The notes under the pieces: model-generated
What the model was told of the DNA's origin: nothing
What the model saw: the letters and a program-made list of their open reading frames with translations, nothing else
Databases searched by the model: none
DNA from: Lates calcarifer
Lineage: Eukaryota; Chordata; Actinopteri; Centropomidae
DNA: 64,000 nt
Direction: 5' to 3'
Assembly: GCF_001640805.2 (NCBI RefSeq)
Contig: NC_066848.1
Location: 24,136,512 to 24,200,511 of the forward strand
Position numbers and translations under genes: made by a program
In this document: one piece after another, positions 34,621-47,058 of the stretch
How the letters are laid out: every line of letters begins with the position of its first letter
Position numbering within the stretch: position 1 is the first letter of the stretch

Positions 34621-35916
34621 GATGAGCCAGAGAGAGAGAGAGAGAAAAAAAATACCTTCTGAAGGCCTAGAAGTGGCGAGAGCTGGGTTTGTTTGAGTGT
34701 ATGTGTGTTTCGTAGTTTGCCCGTTGGAGGGCGAAAGTATGAGCATGTTGTGGGCATGTGTGTGCAAGTTTCTTGCTAGTGCAAATGCAAAGTAAGCTTG
34801 TGCATGTATGTGATTATATGCACGCATATGGGGCTTGTGCATTTGTATGTTAAGGAGAAAGTGTGACCATATTCATTTTATCAGTATATTTTGTTGTGTG
34901 AATGCACCCTCATGTGTGATCACTAAATGTGTGTGTTACATAACTGCAGGTGTCCCTAGATATCAGTGGTGTGTGTGTGTGTGTGTGTGTAAAAGTGTGT
35001 TATATGTGTGTGTATTTAGCACTACTGGTAAAGAGATATGCCTATTTGTGTGTTAACTAATGAACAAGCAACCCTCCTTGTGACAGATATAGGCCACAAA
35101 GGGCTACTTTATTACTAATGGGAAACATACAAGCTTATTCCTTTGAATTACTGACCTAATTACATAAACATAATTACTACACTTCCTTTACAAGGCTACA
35201 ACTATAAAAAAAAAAAGACACACACAAAAGCACACACTTTCTCAAATTGAAGTTTTATGAGGAACATAATATCAATTGTATTTTATAATGATTCAAATCA
35301 ACACATAACATGTTGTAAAGCACATCACATGCAACTGAGTAGTTCCTGGATGTGATGGTACACATAATAATCTTATTCCCGTGTATGAGTTAACCCATTA
35401 ATTTTTCTGAGGAGATTAAAATGTGAAAATGGAGCATGTTTATTTTCAAAAACATAAATAATCAGTCTCTTCACATGATGCTGAAAACATATTCATCTAA
35501 AATACATCAACATGTTTAATTTCACATGTTTATTGGTAATACTGTATAACAATATGAAGTGATCTCTGATGCGGTTTATTTGACATTTTTCTCAAATTCT
35601 TGCCCTGAGCAACACAGTGCTAATTCAGTATATAGACTGAATAATTGAATAATAAATACAGTAGAACTCACATTTACATCCACTTTTGTTGGATAGATGT
35701 GTAAATTGATTTCTGTATGTATTTTAATATCAAAACTGATTTGATCATTGTAGACACTCCCTAAAGGTGGACAGGTTTGTAGAGTTGTCTGATTTTATTG
35801 TCAGATTTTACCTCTAAGCTGCAAGAATCTCGAAACACATATGTAAAGGACTGTAAAGGACTGCTATGTCTCTGAATATAAAATTTTCCCCAAGATGGAC
35901 CCTTAGACGCCTTAAA

Positions 35917-35920
<4 letters not shown>
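34621..35920. other. no gene seen; GT array
   Basis: Includes (GT)11 at 34969-34990 and GT-rich patches around 34700-34830, then AT-rich unique sequence with several ATTAC/TAATT cores near 35150-35185. Nothing recognised. Confidence 0.5.

Positions 35921-35960
<40 letters not shown>
35921..35960. repeat. (TA)20 microsatellite
   Basis: Uninterrupted TA array, self-complementary. Confidence 0.97.
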
Positions 35961-35963
<3 letters not shown>

Positions 35964-37015
35964 TTAAAAGACCGATATTAAAAAAAAAAAAAACAAGAGT
36001 CCACAGATCCTGCCCAAACCTATGTGAAACTTTACAAAAATAAATACAGCTGTAAAAAAGCTCTATGTCATTTTCTGTTTGTGCATTCCTGTCCGTCTGC
36101 TGAGTGAGTGTGAGAACCATGTGTGCTAGCTTGTTGAAGAGGAAGAAGTAGAAATCCTGCAGTGAAAGAAATGCTGCTCTCTGTTAAACATTCTCTGAAA
36201 TCTTTGCACATTATTTGCAGTTAGCAAAAAATGAAACTGTGTCATAAAATATGCTGGTGTGACCTCAAGTTATTATAAATTCAATTCAGATAAGCCAGTA
36301 AAGGTAGGAGGAGCAGAAACTGTCAGTCTGAGATAAATAGCAGGTAGTCTGACTTCCAGAGAACACTAGAAGCCTAACTTCTCACACTCAAAGTAATAAC
36401 TAAATCTATGTGGATGGATTTATTTATAATTTTCTCCATACAGAGTTGTCAGGATGCCCTAGACTCCAGAACTAAAGTAACTGATGGATTTCAGTGAAAT
36501 TTCAAATAAACAACCCTTTTCTCTCTGGGTAAAAGAGTGAAAGGTTTATGCAGAAATCACCCAACATTTATATTATTTCAACTGTGGTCACTCACTTCAG
36601 TGAGTTAACGGCTTACGCTTATTTCCACCATTGTCTTATTCTGTACACAAATTATAAGAAAATATCGCAATAACTTGGCAAAGATATATTTATATGAAAT
36701 GCTACACATAGCACCTTTAAGAGAAGAATAGCTCCACAAGCCACAGCTTTTAATGGAGATAAATAGCTGGTGTGAAAGTGTTGATTACTGAAACACAACA
36801 GCGATTGTGTTCACCGCGGGAAGTCAAACGAGTCAAAAATAAATTCTGCACAGCATGCCAAAGTGCCAAAAACAAAGCAGGATGATTCTCTTTCCTGTGA
36901 GCTACCACTTACCTCTTGAGTCTGAATCTCCCCTAAAGAAAGGAGTTAAGTTTGGCAGCGGCAGAGACAAAGTGTAGGCTGACTAAACTGAGTTTCCCCT
37001 CTCAAGACAATCTGT
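35961..37015. other. no gene seen
   Basis: A-run at 35980-35992, then unique AT-rich DNA. The part around 36690-36725 (CTACACATAGCACCTTTAAG) resembles the end of a teleost MITE, but too little matches to call it. Confidence 0.45.
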
Positions 37016-37520
37016 AACCGTTAACTGAAAGGGCAGCAATTACCGCACATCAGATGCATCTGCGGACAACTCTCCCAACACACACGCGTGCTGAAACGCC
37101 GTTGCACACACACCCAACCTGTCACATCACGACACACTCGCCGTTCAGTGTGTCGACATAACGCCACCTGGAGCGAGGCCCGGCGATAATGGATTAGGAA
37201 AGTCCAACTCACACTATGTCTGCCCCTCAACACACAAGCACATGCTCCACATACACACACACACTCTTTCCTTCTAATTGCCCAGGATTGAGTGTACCGC
37301 CCCCCCTTTTCCACCAACCCCCCCCGTTCCCCTTTCCCTCTCCCTAGCCTGTCCCCAGCTTCAGGGGCCCATCCGTCAGCCCTGTCCAGTTGGCTCTGGT
37401 CATAAATAGGCAGATAAGGCAGACAGGCAGGGGCCTCAGTCCCACGGGCCCCTGAGGACAGTGAGACACAGCACCCAGCATATGCTCCCTAAGTACTGAG
37501 CTGGAGGGTGGGTGTGTGAA
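37016..37520. promoter_or_regulatory. candidate regulatory block, GC-richer
   Basis: Complex CpG-containing sequence with a perfect 12-bp palindrome CAGATGCATCTG (37051-37062) made of two overlapping E-boxes, GATAATGGATTAGG near 37184, CATAAATAGG with AGATAAGG near 37400-37418, and a hairpin CAGGGGCC/GGCCCCTG (37428-37435, 37447-37454). C-runs occur at 37300-37326. Frames on the minus strand (98 and 89 codons) have no recognisable domain. Function is inferred only. Confidence 0.25.
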
Positions 37521-38823
37521 GGAGTGTTCAAACAGGACACCCATGGGAATGTGTGTATTCAAATACGTGTGCCTACTTGCACTGCTATCCTTATGAGGCC
37601 CGAGAAGCGACACAAGGATAGAGAGCAGAAGGGGGACGTTGTTCAGGTGCTTACTTCTGAGGCCAGTTTAGGATTAGGAATTAATTATTTTGCTTTGAGA
37701 AATGTATTGTACTGTAAGAAAATGTATTAAAGCATTGGCGTGATATATATATATATATTTGTCAAATTGGTGGTATAATATCCACTTCTAGAGCCATTAC
37801 CACTGTCCTGTATATAGTGAGAAAGGAATGATTACTTGTGACATTAAGCAACCAACAAGTCTTCCAGCCTAGGGCAGAACAATCCTTTTTTTTCCTGGTT
37901 ATGAAAATGAAGACGTGGTTAAGCTAATGGAACAGTCACAGTTTGGTCTGGGTAAAAACTTGGTTAGGTTCAGGGAAAGATCATGGTTTGGGGTTAAAAT
38001 AAGTCCTTCCTTACAATTAGGAGACTTCTGTCGTCATTGCTACAATATTAAGCACACTGTCAAACCTGTGGAGTGGTCATGTTTTAAAGAAACAACTGTG
38101 TATACCATGTTAATTTCTGAAGATGTGGGGATACAATGGCATCAAGAAAACAAATTCCAACAGGGCAAGGAGCAGGAAGACGATGACACCGGATGTAAAT
38201 TTAGCCATATAGCCTAGGCTTATGCTTGTATAATGTGTGGATGTTGTTTTACAGGTTGTCATTGTTTTTAATATTCCATATGCAAACAATACTGCATTCT
38301 ATAAAGATGAAGTCACCGACAAATTTCCACCAGAATCCTGTACCTAATACAGGCATCACAATTAGCATATATTATTATCTTGTATATTATTATATTATAA
38401 AAATGTATTATGTGATTATGTTAAATATCAGCCAGTATACTGTTGTTGTTTTTATCTGTTTTTTTCAGTATCAGTCTCAAAAGTCTGGTCTTAGTCAGAC
38501 TCTAATTTTCACCATAGTGGACAAGTTGTCTTCTTTTGATGGTGAAACCAAAAGTAATCCTTTTATGAAAGCCTGTATAATTACAGACACTCTCAGGAAA
38601 AAACAAACAAACAAACAAACAAACAAAAAGTTACTTGTTACCAGTAAAAATATATCCCATCTGTGGATCTTCATGTAATTGGGTAGCTTTTCTTTGCAGG
38701 TAAATATTTTTTGATGCAACTCTACAACAGTACTGTGTACTTTTTCTACTTCCATATTTCCATATATTTGGTTGAAGGTTAGCAGAGAATAAAGAATCAG
38801 TGAACACTAAGAAGTGGAGTAAT

Positions 38824-38829
<6 letters not shown>
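37521..38829. other. no gene seen; dispersed repeat at about 37915-38020
   Basis: 37945-38005 (TTGGTTAGGTTCAGGGAAAG, then ATCATGGTTTGGGGTTAAA) is an interspersed teleost repeat, related in inverse orientation to 6183-6240. (CAAA)n lies at 38600-38627. The 100- and 150-codon frames here overlap the repeat or very AT-rich DNA and carry no recognised domain. Confidence 0.5.
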
Positions 38830-38854
<25 letters not shown>

Positions 38855-38871
38855 CGTGTGTGCGTGTGTGT
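38830..38871. repeat. (GT)n microsatellite with CG interruptions
   Basis: GT array with two GC interruptions near 38854 and 38862. Confidence 0.95.
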
Positions 38872-39775
38872 CAGAAGAAGCAGAAGTGTTGCAGGCTATG
38901 TAATGCTCTGGTTCTCTGTTGGCTGTGAAGATGTGGACAGAGCCGTGAAGAGGCTCCCAGCAGTGCTCTCTGTCACCATCACTCGCCATCACACAGAGGC
39001 CGTTCTTTCTCCTCGCCTCTCTGTCGTTTAAGAAGGTGAACAACAAGTGGAGAGAAAGGAAAGAGTTTTGCATGCATGATTGTGTTGTCATGTAGTCACA
39101 ATTTGGATAAGTTAGAGGCAAGCACCCACGAAGTGTGTAAACAACGAGGGGACACGAGAGGAGGACACCAACAGAGACACACACAAAAAAATAAAAAATG
39201 TAGTAGTATAGCAGTTCTTTCTATACAATGTATTTTCTGGAGAAGAAACTTGAACCTAACTCAAGAGAAACTAAAAAAAATGTAACTTTCCATTTATTTA
39301 TATTTTGATTGCTGGAAAGTGGGAAGGTATCAGTATAATCCATTTCACCTGACTACCAGGCTTTATGTTTGTGTGTATGTTTCTAGGTACACTATAATAA
39401 ACAACATAAATGACAAGGTGGCAACAAGCCCATTATTCCCTGTATCAAGACACCTGGGACTAAATTGTTCCAATTAATTTACACACAGTTTTAAGCCACT
39501 GATTAACCTGCTGTCTGGATTTCTGATGAACGCATGGCTGGTCTGGGAATATTAGTTGTTTGAAATAGAGAAAACCTGGATAGTTACCAGTGAGTGCTTA
39601 GCAAACATCCATTTTATTTGGGTGTTCAGTTTTTAACATATCACTCTGGGCAACAAGTTGAATTAATATGCAGTTTTACTGTTGATTAACAGGAACTAAA
39701 CCCTGAAAAATGAATCACTGAGCTAAACTTAGCTAGTGTTCATTAAGTCCATTAAGTGAAGTAACCTCTTGTAGC
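38872..39775. other. no gene seen
   Basis: A moderately GC-rich part at 38876-39030, then AT-rich DNA. The 125-codon minus-strand frame crosses the GT array and is judged spurious. Confidence 0.5.
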
Positions 39776-39850
39776 CAAATGTCCTCACTTTTTCATCTTT
39801 CTATCCTTGTGAGGACTGTTCGGCCCCTATATCCCCATCCTCAGAGGAGT

Positions 39851-39888
<38 letters not shown>
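39776..39888. repeat. GT/CA-associated dispersed repeat with (CA)15
   Basis: AATGTCCTCACTTTTTCATC ... CTTGTGAGGACTGTTCGGCC is the flank of a teleost repeat associated with CA tracts; the array itself is at 39858-39888. Confidence 0.75.
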
Positions 39889-39889
<1 letters not shown>

Positions 39890-42800
39890 AAACCCAGTCC
39901 TGCGGGTGTATTGCCAGGCGAGGCAGAGATGTCGCTTCTTCCATCTCTCTCTGGTGTGAGTGTGTCCAGTCCTCCAGGGGAAATCCCATCCTTCTTAATC
40001 CTATTAGTGCTGGAACTCACAGCTTGGCGGTCTACTCCTCTGGACTTGTCCACAGTCATTATCCTGACCTCTACTCCACAGCATCTTCATCCCACTACAT
40101 TTCTAACGTCATCTTTACCTCCTTCTGTTGTTTCCTCCTATTTTCCTTGTTGTCTCACTCACCCATTTCACTTATGGTGCTGTCTGGGTACCTTGTCCTA
40201 AATGATTACAATATCCACACCAAAGGAAAGTGGTGTTTTTTTGAAGTGAAGGTTTGGAGGCCAATACTCAGATTAAAAAAAATTAAATTAAATAAAAATA
40301 AAATGATGGGCATGTTTTTCCTAGGTAATTCTGTCCAGTGGGTGAGCTCACTATGAAAAAACATTGAACAGATGTTTGTTTTAACGGAAAACACTCACTT
40401 GTGGAATGGCTTAAATCCCCAGGTCCCTCAGCCACTGCCACAAACGTAACTGGGCAGAACCTGTGAATTAGTTTGCAGGCTAATTGTGCTGGAATTTTAG
40501 AATTTCTCCTGTTTCTGACTTTGTTTAATCTCTACCAGGGTTTGATCAATTATTTTTTAAAGGTTGATAGAGCTGATTCAAATTATGTCTAAGGTGCTTG
40601 AGGTCCAACTAATCGGAAAATCACCAGAGCAGCAAGGCTGTACCTACAAAACTGTCATCAACAATTCATGACTTAACTCTGTTTCACATTCTCTCTCATT
40701 TGGAAAAGAAGAGAAAGAAAAAATTAAACAAAGAAAGGCTCCCTGCTGACAAGCTGACATCAAGGCAAAAGCAATTTGATATTCCAAAGGGTATTAGAAA
40801 CACTTATTTGCAATCTGGTCCTTGGATTTCTATGATATAGACATGCACATGCTGTATATTAGTAAGTAATTTCCTACTAGATCAGCCTTGAACAGACCTC
40901 CACTTATCGAATCTGTCTTACTGCTAGAAAAACCTTAAATTTTAACTGTCAAATAATCAGCACAGAGCTGTAAAAACTAAAACCAAACCAGCTTTTCAGT
41001 GAATCATCTAACAGAGTATAAACATAAGATAGATACAGTAAATACATCTTTAGCTTTTGAATAAGCAAAAGGGCACAGCTCTGAGGAGTAAATCAGTGAC
41101 AGCTGGAGACATCTAGTAATACATTTTTGCATTTTTACAAATATTTGCACAGAGGAGGTGAAGTGAAATTTTCAGCATGCTAAAACTACAAACTGAATAA
41201 TGACACAGAGAAAAAAGGAGATAAACTTGGTCTATGCACAAGACAAGACTTATCTGTGCAGGCAAAATAAAAAACAAATGGAAAGATCCTGATTGATTGT
41301 GAAGCACAGAAGGAGAGGAGGTTATTAAGTTTGCCCAGTGGTAATCGCTCAGCTGGTGTTGTGCATTGGTAGGAGCAGGTTTGGCTATTAGTTAATCATC
41401 AATAACTATAAAGAATAATTAAAAATATTTTTACAGTTGAGAGTGAATAATTATTGGGCACCACCCTGTTACTAGGGACAGTTTACAGGTTTCAAATGAA
41501 TGTTTGAATTTGAGTCATGATATAATTGTATTAAACACATCCTGCTTATGTTATGTACTGTTTGAGACATGTAATTTAAATCCAAAACAAAGCAAACTCA
41601 AACCCAAAATAAAGGCGTAATCATTTTACTAAAGAATTTTTGATTTCGGTAAATCACTTTGGAAAGAGACAGGACGTGAATACAGAGAAGAAAGAGTAGA
41701 GGACTGAGAGAGCAATGGACAAAAAGAAATCTATTGTTGAAGACAGAGACAAGAGATGAGACGAGGGGTGGGGGTGGAGGGTTATGGAAAATAGAGAGAC
41801 ACAGAACACACAACTCACAACCAACGGTGACTTGACTGACATCACTTAAGCATATTTATCAGACTTCACACAGCTCTCTCTGGAGCTACAAAGGCTGAGG
41901 CTTTATACAAGTTCTTCCACATATGCAGTATGGCTCCCTAACACCTGTAAAAAGACTTTTATGAGTAAAATTATGGCACTCCCCTTTAATGTCTGAGAGT
42001 GTGCACAACCAATGCTTTTAAGGAACCCAGGATAGATGGAGTACTCATCATAGAAATGCAAACACATATTTATAAAAGCACATATAGTTACATCAGGAAA
42101 GGCAGTCCCCTGATTAGACCTGTGAATCACTAACACACACCAAACTCACCTTTATTGTACACTCATACCTTTTCTCCACACCTGAAGGTTTAGCCAACTG
42201 AGAGTGGCCAACAGTTTGGATGTTTTTACTTCAAGTGCGTGTGTGTTTGTGTGTTTGTGTGTGTGTGGTTGGAGGTCCTTTCCTGTCACTTCAATGTTCT
42301 TTACCTGCTGGAGGAGATGATGATCGGTCCCCTGTGCTCTGCTCTGAGCCTGGTGGATGACAGGATCTAACAGAGCTGATAAACACAGACGCCCCACAAC
42401 CCGGTTGGCCTCGGCCCTGACAGTGACTGAACTGGCCTCAAATCGCCTTTGACAGGGAGCAGTGTCAACACACCTACTACACACACACACACAACCTTGG
42501 AGTGAGCACATAAATGCCGACACAGACAAAGACATAACACCATATGTGCTCAAAAACATATGCAATTCCTACCACAGCACACTCAGATAAAAGCATGGGG
42601 TTAAGTATGAAGCAAGTGTAAAATGAAAAGTATGGACATTAAAATGTGTAAAACACTTTCTCACTTTCACACACATAAAAGCTTAGCACATCCAAACCTA
42701 TTCTCACTGAGGTGAGCTGACATCACCTTAAAGACATGACTGTCATTTCACCTGCAAATGCATGACGAAGATGATTTGTGTCAAACACCGACATGTGTGG

Positions 42801-43147
42801 GTTCCTCATAGTGTCATGTTGGAAACTGACCGCCTCCACATCCAGAGTCTCAAATATAGCCCTGAGAAGACACAGTGATACCAGGGAAGTTCATTACAAA
42901 GCAAGTCGACTAAACAATATATTTACTGGAGAAATAGTGAATGACTAAGCAGTTATAGGTATTTGTGATTTAATTGCTTTATTAGACACTTATTTTCCTT
43001 TATTGTATAAAGTATTGGGTAATGTTTAAAACAAGTCTCCATACAAATGCAGTGCAAATATTGACCAAATAGCCAGAAAAGGCTAATTTGTGTAATGAAA
43101 ATGAGCACAAGCCATACAAGCTCACAACATATTGAAATATATATACC
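39889..43147. other. no gene seen
   Basis: Largely unique DNA: a somewhat GC-richer stretch at 39889-40150, AT-rich sequence to 42100, GT runs at 42238-42268 and a CA run at 42479-42492. Frames up to 140 codons at the start and 137 codons at 42152-42565 pass through CA/GT repeats. No exon chain, domain or RNA gene recognised. Confidence 0.5.
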
Positions 43148-44172
43148 CACTGGCCACTTCAAGGGGTTGGACCCCCTTTTGTCTTCAGAGCTGCCTTACT
43201 TCTTTGTGGCATAGATTCAACAAGTTGCATTCCTCTCAGAATTTGGTCCATTGACATGATAGTATCATGCAGTTGCTGCAGATTTGTCAGCTGCACATCC
43301 TTGATGTGAATCTCCTGTTCCACCACATCCCAAAGGCACACTATTGGATTGAGATCTGATGACTGTGGAGGCCATGTGAATACAGTGAACCCACTGTCAT
43401 GTTGAAGAAACAAGTTTAGATGATGTGAGCTTTGTGACATGGTGCATTATTCTGCTGGGAGCAGCCATCAGAAGATGGGTACAATGTGGTCATAAAGGGA
43501 TGGACGTGGTCAGCAACAATACTCAGGTAGGCTGTGGTGTCCAAAATGTGCCAAGAAAATGTCCCCCACACCATTACACCATCAGCAATAGCCTGAACCG
43601 TTGATACAAGGCAGGACGGATCTATGCTTTCATGTTGCTTATGCCAAATTCTGACCCTACCATCCTAATGTCGCAGCAGAAAATCGAGACTCATCAGACC
43701 AGGCAGCGTTTTTCTAATCTTCTGTTGTCCAATTTTGGTGAGCCCATGTGAACTGTAACCTCAGTTTCCTGTTCTTAGCTGACGAAGAAGTGAAGAAGTG
43801 GCACCTGGTCTGGTCTTTTGCTGCTGTAGCCAATCAGCTTCAAACTTCTATGTGTTGTGCATTGAGAGATGCTCTTCTGCATACCTTGGTTGCAACAAAG
43901 TGGTTATTTGTTTGTTTTTTATTTGTTACTGTTGCCTTCCTATCAGCTCGATGCAGTGCGGCCATTCTCCTCTGACACTCTTCTGGCATCAACAGGGCAT
44001 TTTTGCCCAAAGAACTGCTGCTCACTGGATATTTTTGCTTTCCATTTCCACCTTTTCATTTTCATTTTCTTTCTTCTCTATTCTGAACTTCAGCAGGTCG
44101 TCTTGACCATGTCTACATGCCTAAACACATTGAGTTGCTGCCATGTGATGATGTGACTGATTAGATATTTGC
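43148..44172 (-). mobile_element. Tc1-like transposon, nearly complete but dead
   Basis: Minus-strand element of the same family as the fragment at 16843. Its 3' end carries CCCCCTTTTGTC preceded by the terminal CACTGGCCACTT (43149-43160), with about two dozen bases of the terminus deleted between them. The transposase body can be followed to the 5' leader near 44090-44172. The 5' inverted repeat is lost beyond TAGATATTTG (about 44163-44172), although CCTACACTCAGT beside it could be a scrap of it. Confidence 0.85.
43159..44040 (-). pseudogene. Tc1-like transposase pseudogene with two catalytic substitutions
   Basis: The DDE transposase would cut and rejoin transposon ends. Visible landmarks on the minus strand: WSDES with the first catalytic Asp retained (43693-43695); QQNNAPCHKAH, where the second Asp codon has become Asn (43449-43451); and SSDLNPIVCLWDVVE, where the catalytic Glu after NPI has become Val (43339-43341). 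There are also frame breaks just after the first Asp (near 43685) and after HKAHII, where a stop appears (about 43420-43432). The longest surviving frame is 43159-43440, the C-terminal 93 codons. Two of three triad residues are lost, so it is inactive even ignoring the frameshifts. Confidence 0.85.
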
Positions 44173-44694
44173 CTACACTCAGTAATGACCTGGGTTTGTC
44201 TGTAGCTTTACTTTGGGACTTCTTCAGTCCAGTCAATATGACTAAGCTAGCTGTTGGTGATCAGTAAATACCTATGTCTTGTATGATTACATGTTAAATA
44301 CAGAAGATACAACATGTGGGTGTGATGTCCTCTTGTTCTTGGAAAGCACCTTTGCACCTCATGTGACTAATTCTGCTTTTTAGTAATATGATTACTTTTG
44401 CAATAATAGTAGTAAGAAATGATATGCAATTGTTTGCATTATGTAAGTAGCTTGCCCAAAACCACTCTTTTTTCAAAATACAGGAAGTTATCAGCGTTTT
44501 CAATTCTAATACCATGTATCAACCAAATATCAGTCACACATACAGTATACCTCACCAAACTTTTTTCTCCACATACCTCAAACACTGCTTTAAACAAAAC
44601 TTAACATTTTCCTTTCATCATTGCTCTAATTTTACACCATGCAGTTAAAAAAGTTTCCCCTCTGATGTCTGTTTTATGCGGGAGCCTGGGGAGT
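44173..44694. other. no gene seen
   Basis: AT-rich unique DNA with no recognised feature. Confidence 0.55.
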
Positions 44695-44900
44695 CTATGT
44701 TTTTAATTTTTTTTTTACCTAGTCATTTCTGTATGCTCCGTAGGCAGTGGGGACCCGGGTCATTCGTTTAATGTGGCGCGAGTGTTCGTCGCACGGTGAG
44801 ATCAAGAGCCAAATGAGCGCAGGGTGAATAAGAGCCCCATGAAAACCTCTCACCAACTTTAATGGAAAGGTTCCCTGCTGAGTACTGAGGACATCTTCTG
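44695..44900. promoter_or_regulatory. candidate regulatory block, CpG-containing
   Basis: An island of complex, GC-richer sequence (with CGCGAG, GTCGCACGG and TTTAATG near 44767-44773) between AT-rich DNA and a CA array. No open coding frame and no repeat signature. Conserved non-coding DNA is one explanation; untested. Confidence 0.3.
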
Positions 44901-44902
44901 CG

Positions 44903-44929
<27 letters not shown>
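44901..44929. repeat. (CA)14 microsatellite
   Basis: Uninterrupted CA array. Confidence 0.97.
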
Positions 44930-44933
<4 letters not shown>

Positions 44934-47027
44934 AATCAAGACATTTATCTTCAATGAAGACAGGGGAGACTTAGAAAAAGATGTGGATGCATGCACACAT
45001 ACATATACTAATGCGAGGCCTCCTTAGAGTCCATTCAAAGTAATGATATCAAAGCTGTCACTGTATGAATGATACCACATTAAATAATTTGCATCAGCAG
45101 TTTTTCTTTCTGTCCACTGTAATGGGGAAGTCATGTGCATGTATGTATGTCTGTAAGTATTAATATAATGTACGTATTTATTAATATGATTTGAAACAGA
45201 TGCGGCCTGTGAGTGTATTCATTATTTTGAGATCAGTAAGAGATTTATGTAGAAAGTGAGGAGTAAAGGGAGAAGAGATTGCAAGAAAGGTAAGAAGAAA
45301 AGAGGAAAAGTGAAATAGAAATGAGCAGAAGACAAACAAACAACACAATGACTGGATAGCAGAGGATATATAAAGACATGATGATAAATGATAGGAAGAA
45401 GAGGAAAGAGGAGCACCCACCTGAAGCAGTATGGCTTGTCAGCAGGTCAGGTTTACCTGGTTCAGGTGTACAGGATTCCTGTAGTTCATTGTTAAAACTC
45501 CACAAGTAAATATCATAATGAAAACATTTACCTAATGTCAGCAGAACTAATGTATTTAGAGTGAACAAGTAAAAAAGTTTGCAATATATATGATCTCCTG
45601 GTTTTGCCCATACAAACCACTGTGGTCAGGAGTGACCAACAACAAGAACTTTCTCTGCACAGATGGTGAACTCATTAAGATGTGGTACCAAAACCAGACA
45701 TTTACTACCAATGTCTACAGGAACACTGATCTTTCTTCCACACTCACCAAAGGAATGTTTAAGGAAAAGGAAATATAATGAGGAATAATAAAACAACTCT
45801 ATACAAGCATTTTACTCTACTGATACCTACTGACATAAGGATTAATAAAATGATTAACCAACAATATACAAGCAGGTGCTGTAGTGTTTACTCCTCTATC
45901 TTAAGAGCTTTCCATCTTGAAAAATCATCCAGTATCCCTCGAAATTATACCCATATTAAATGATAATGTACAGTCTAGTGCTAGTGCAGAAAGTAGTTTG
46001 CCCTTTACGATGCTAAACCATAAAGGGTGTGGAAGTCTGGGTGAAGAACTGTTGTGCAAGATCTCTCAGTTTCTTGCAAGAGACTGGACTTTGCATCCTG
46101 TCACAACCCAAGTAGCTGTGTGTGTACATAACACAACCACACATATTTTTTCCCTCACTGTATCTGCCATGTGCAATGTTTGGAATAAGAGAATTTTTAA
46201 TATACCATTACCAAACATTACATTGTCCATGGCAGCAAGGTTGAGAAAAGTCCACAGCAGTGTTCATTCTTCAAGTGTGTAATCTTTTCTTTTTTAAACA
46301 TCTAAATGTGTAGACTAACAATGCAATGGTCTTCAATTCTTACTACTAGCCAAGTGAAAACTATGCTAAATAGCAAAGGAATACTTTAGCCTAAGCCCCA
46401 TGGTGAGCACAGGAATTTCTCTGAATAGCAACACCTTTGGCGAGTGAGAACAAAGCTTGACTTCTTGTACAGTGAGAAAGGATACAGTCATGTACTTTTC
46501 CCTTTCACTTAAATGGGGGTTTCCTGTTTTAGCACAATCTCTAAGTGGTCATATATACTGTGTAAGCTTAACTGGAAGCAACATTATCTGCATTTGGCAA
46601 GTTATAAATAACAGATTCACTATCAAACAAAAGACTGCTAACTCTCCATCTTAAAGTCAAATGTAATACAAGATATTAAAATATCTTAGTGTATAAATAG
46701 TTTGTCAGTCTTTTGATGACCATAGTGTTCAGTATGCCATGTTATCCCCTCAAGTTCCAACCTTGTCTAAATTCCAGTTTCCATTGCAAAGGAGCAGCTG
46801 GATCAATTCCCGGCTTGGCTCTCTGCTGTCTTCACACCTCCTTATGGTAACAGTTTTTTCCAAAACCATGGCTTCCTCCTTTCACACACCACCTACCTAC
46901 TGCAGAGCTACACATATATTCCCCACTACAGCACAAAAATATCCATCTTACCATCATTTAATGTTTCCTAATTTAAGTTAGCCAGACCATATGGTATAAG
47001 ACATTTTTAATGTTATGCAGATTTAGG
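44930..47027. other. no gene seen; purine-rich tract and orphan frames
   Basis: A purine-rich tract lies at 45243-45345. Four plus-strand frames of 61-121 codons at 45590-46282 follow each other in different registers, and a 65- and an 80-codon frame follow at 46457 and 46739. None has a domain, a ribosomal or splice context, or a family I recognise. They could be a decayed retroelement or chance. Confidence 0.4.

Positions 47028-47053
<26 letters not shown>
47028..47053. repeat. T26 homopolymer
   Basis: Uninterrupted T run. It could be the complement of a retroposon A-tail, but no body is recognised to its right. Confidence 0.95.

Positions 47054-47058
<5 letters not shown>

Noticed and set aside
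38226..38678. 150-codon plus-strand frame, the longest in the window
   Set aside because: Very AT-rich, ends in a (CAAA)n tract encoding Lys/Gln/Thr/Asn repeats, no family resemblance.
39779..40201. 140-codon plus-strand frame
   Set aside because: Runs through a (CA)15 array inside a GT-associated repeat.
42152..42565. 137-codon minus-strand frame
   Set aside because: Passes through two CA/GT runs; no domain recognisable.
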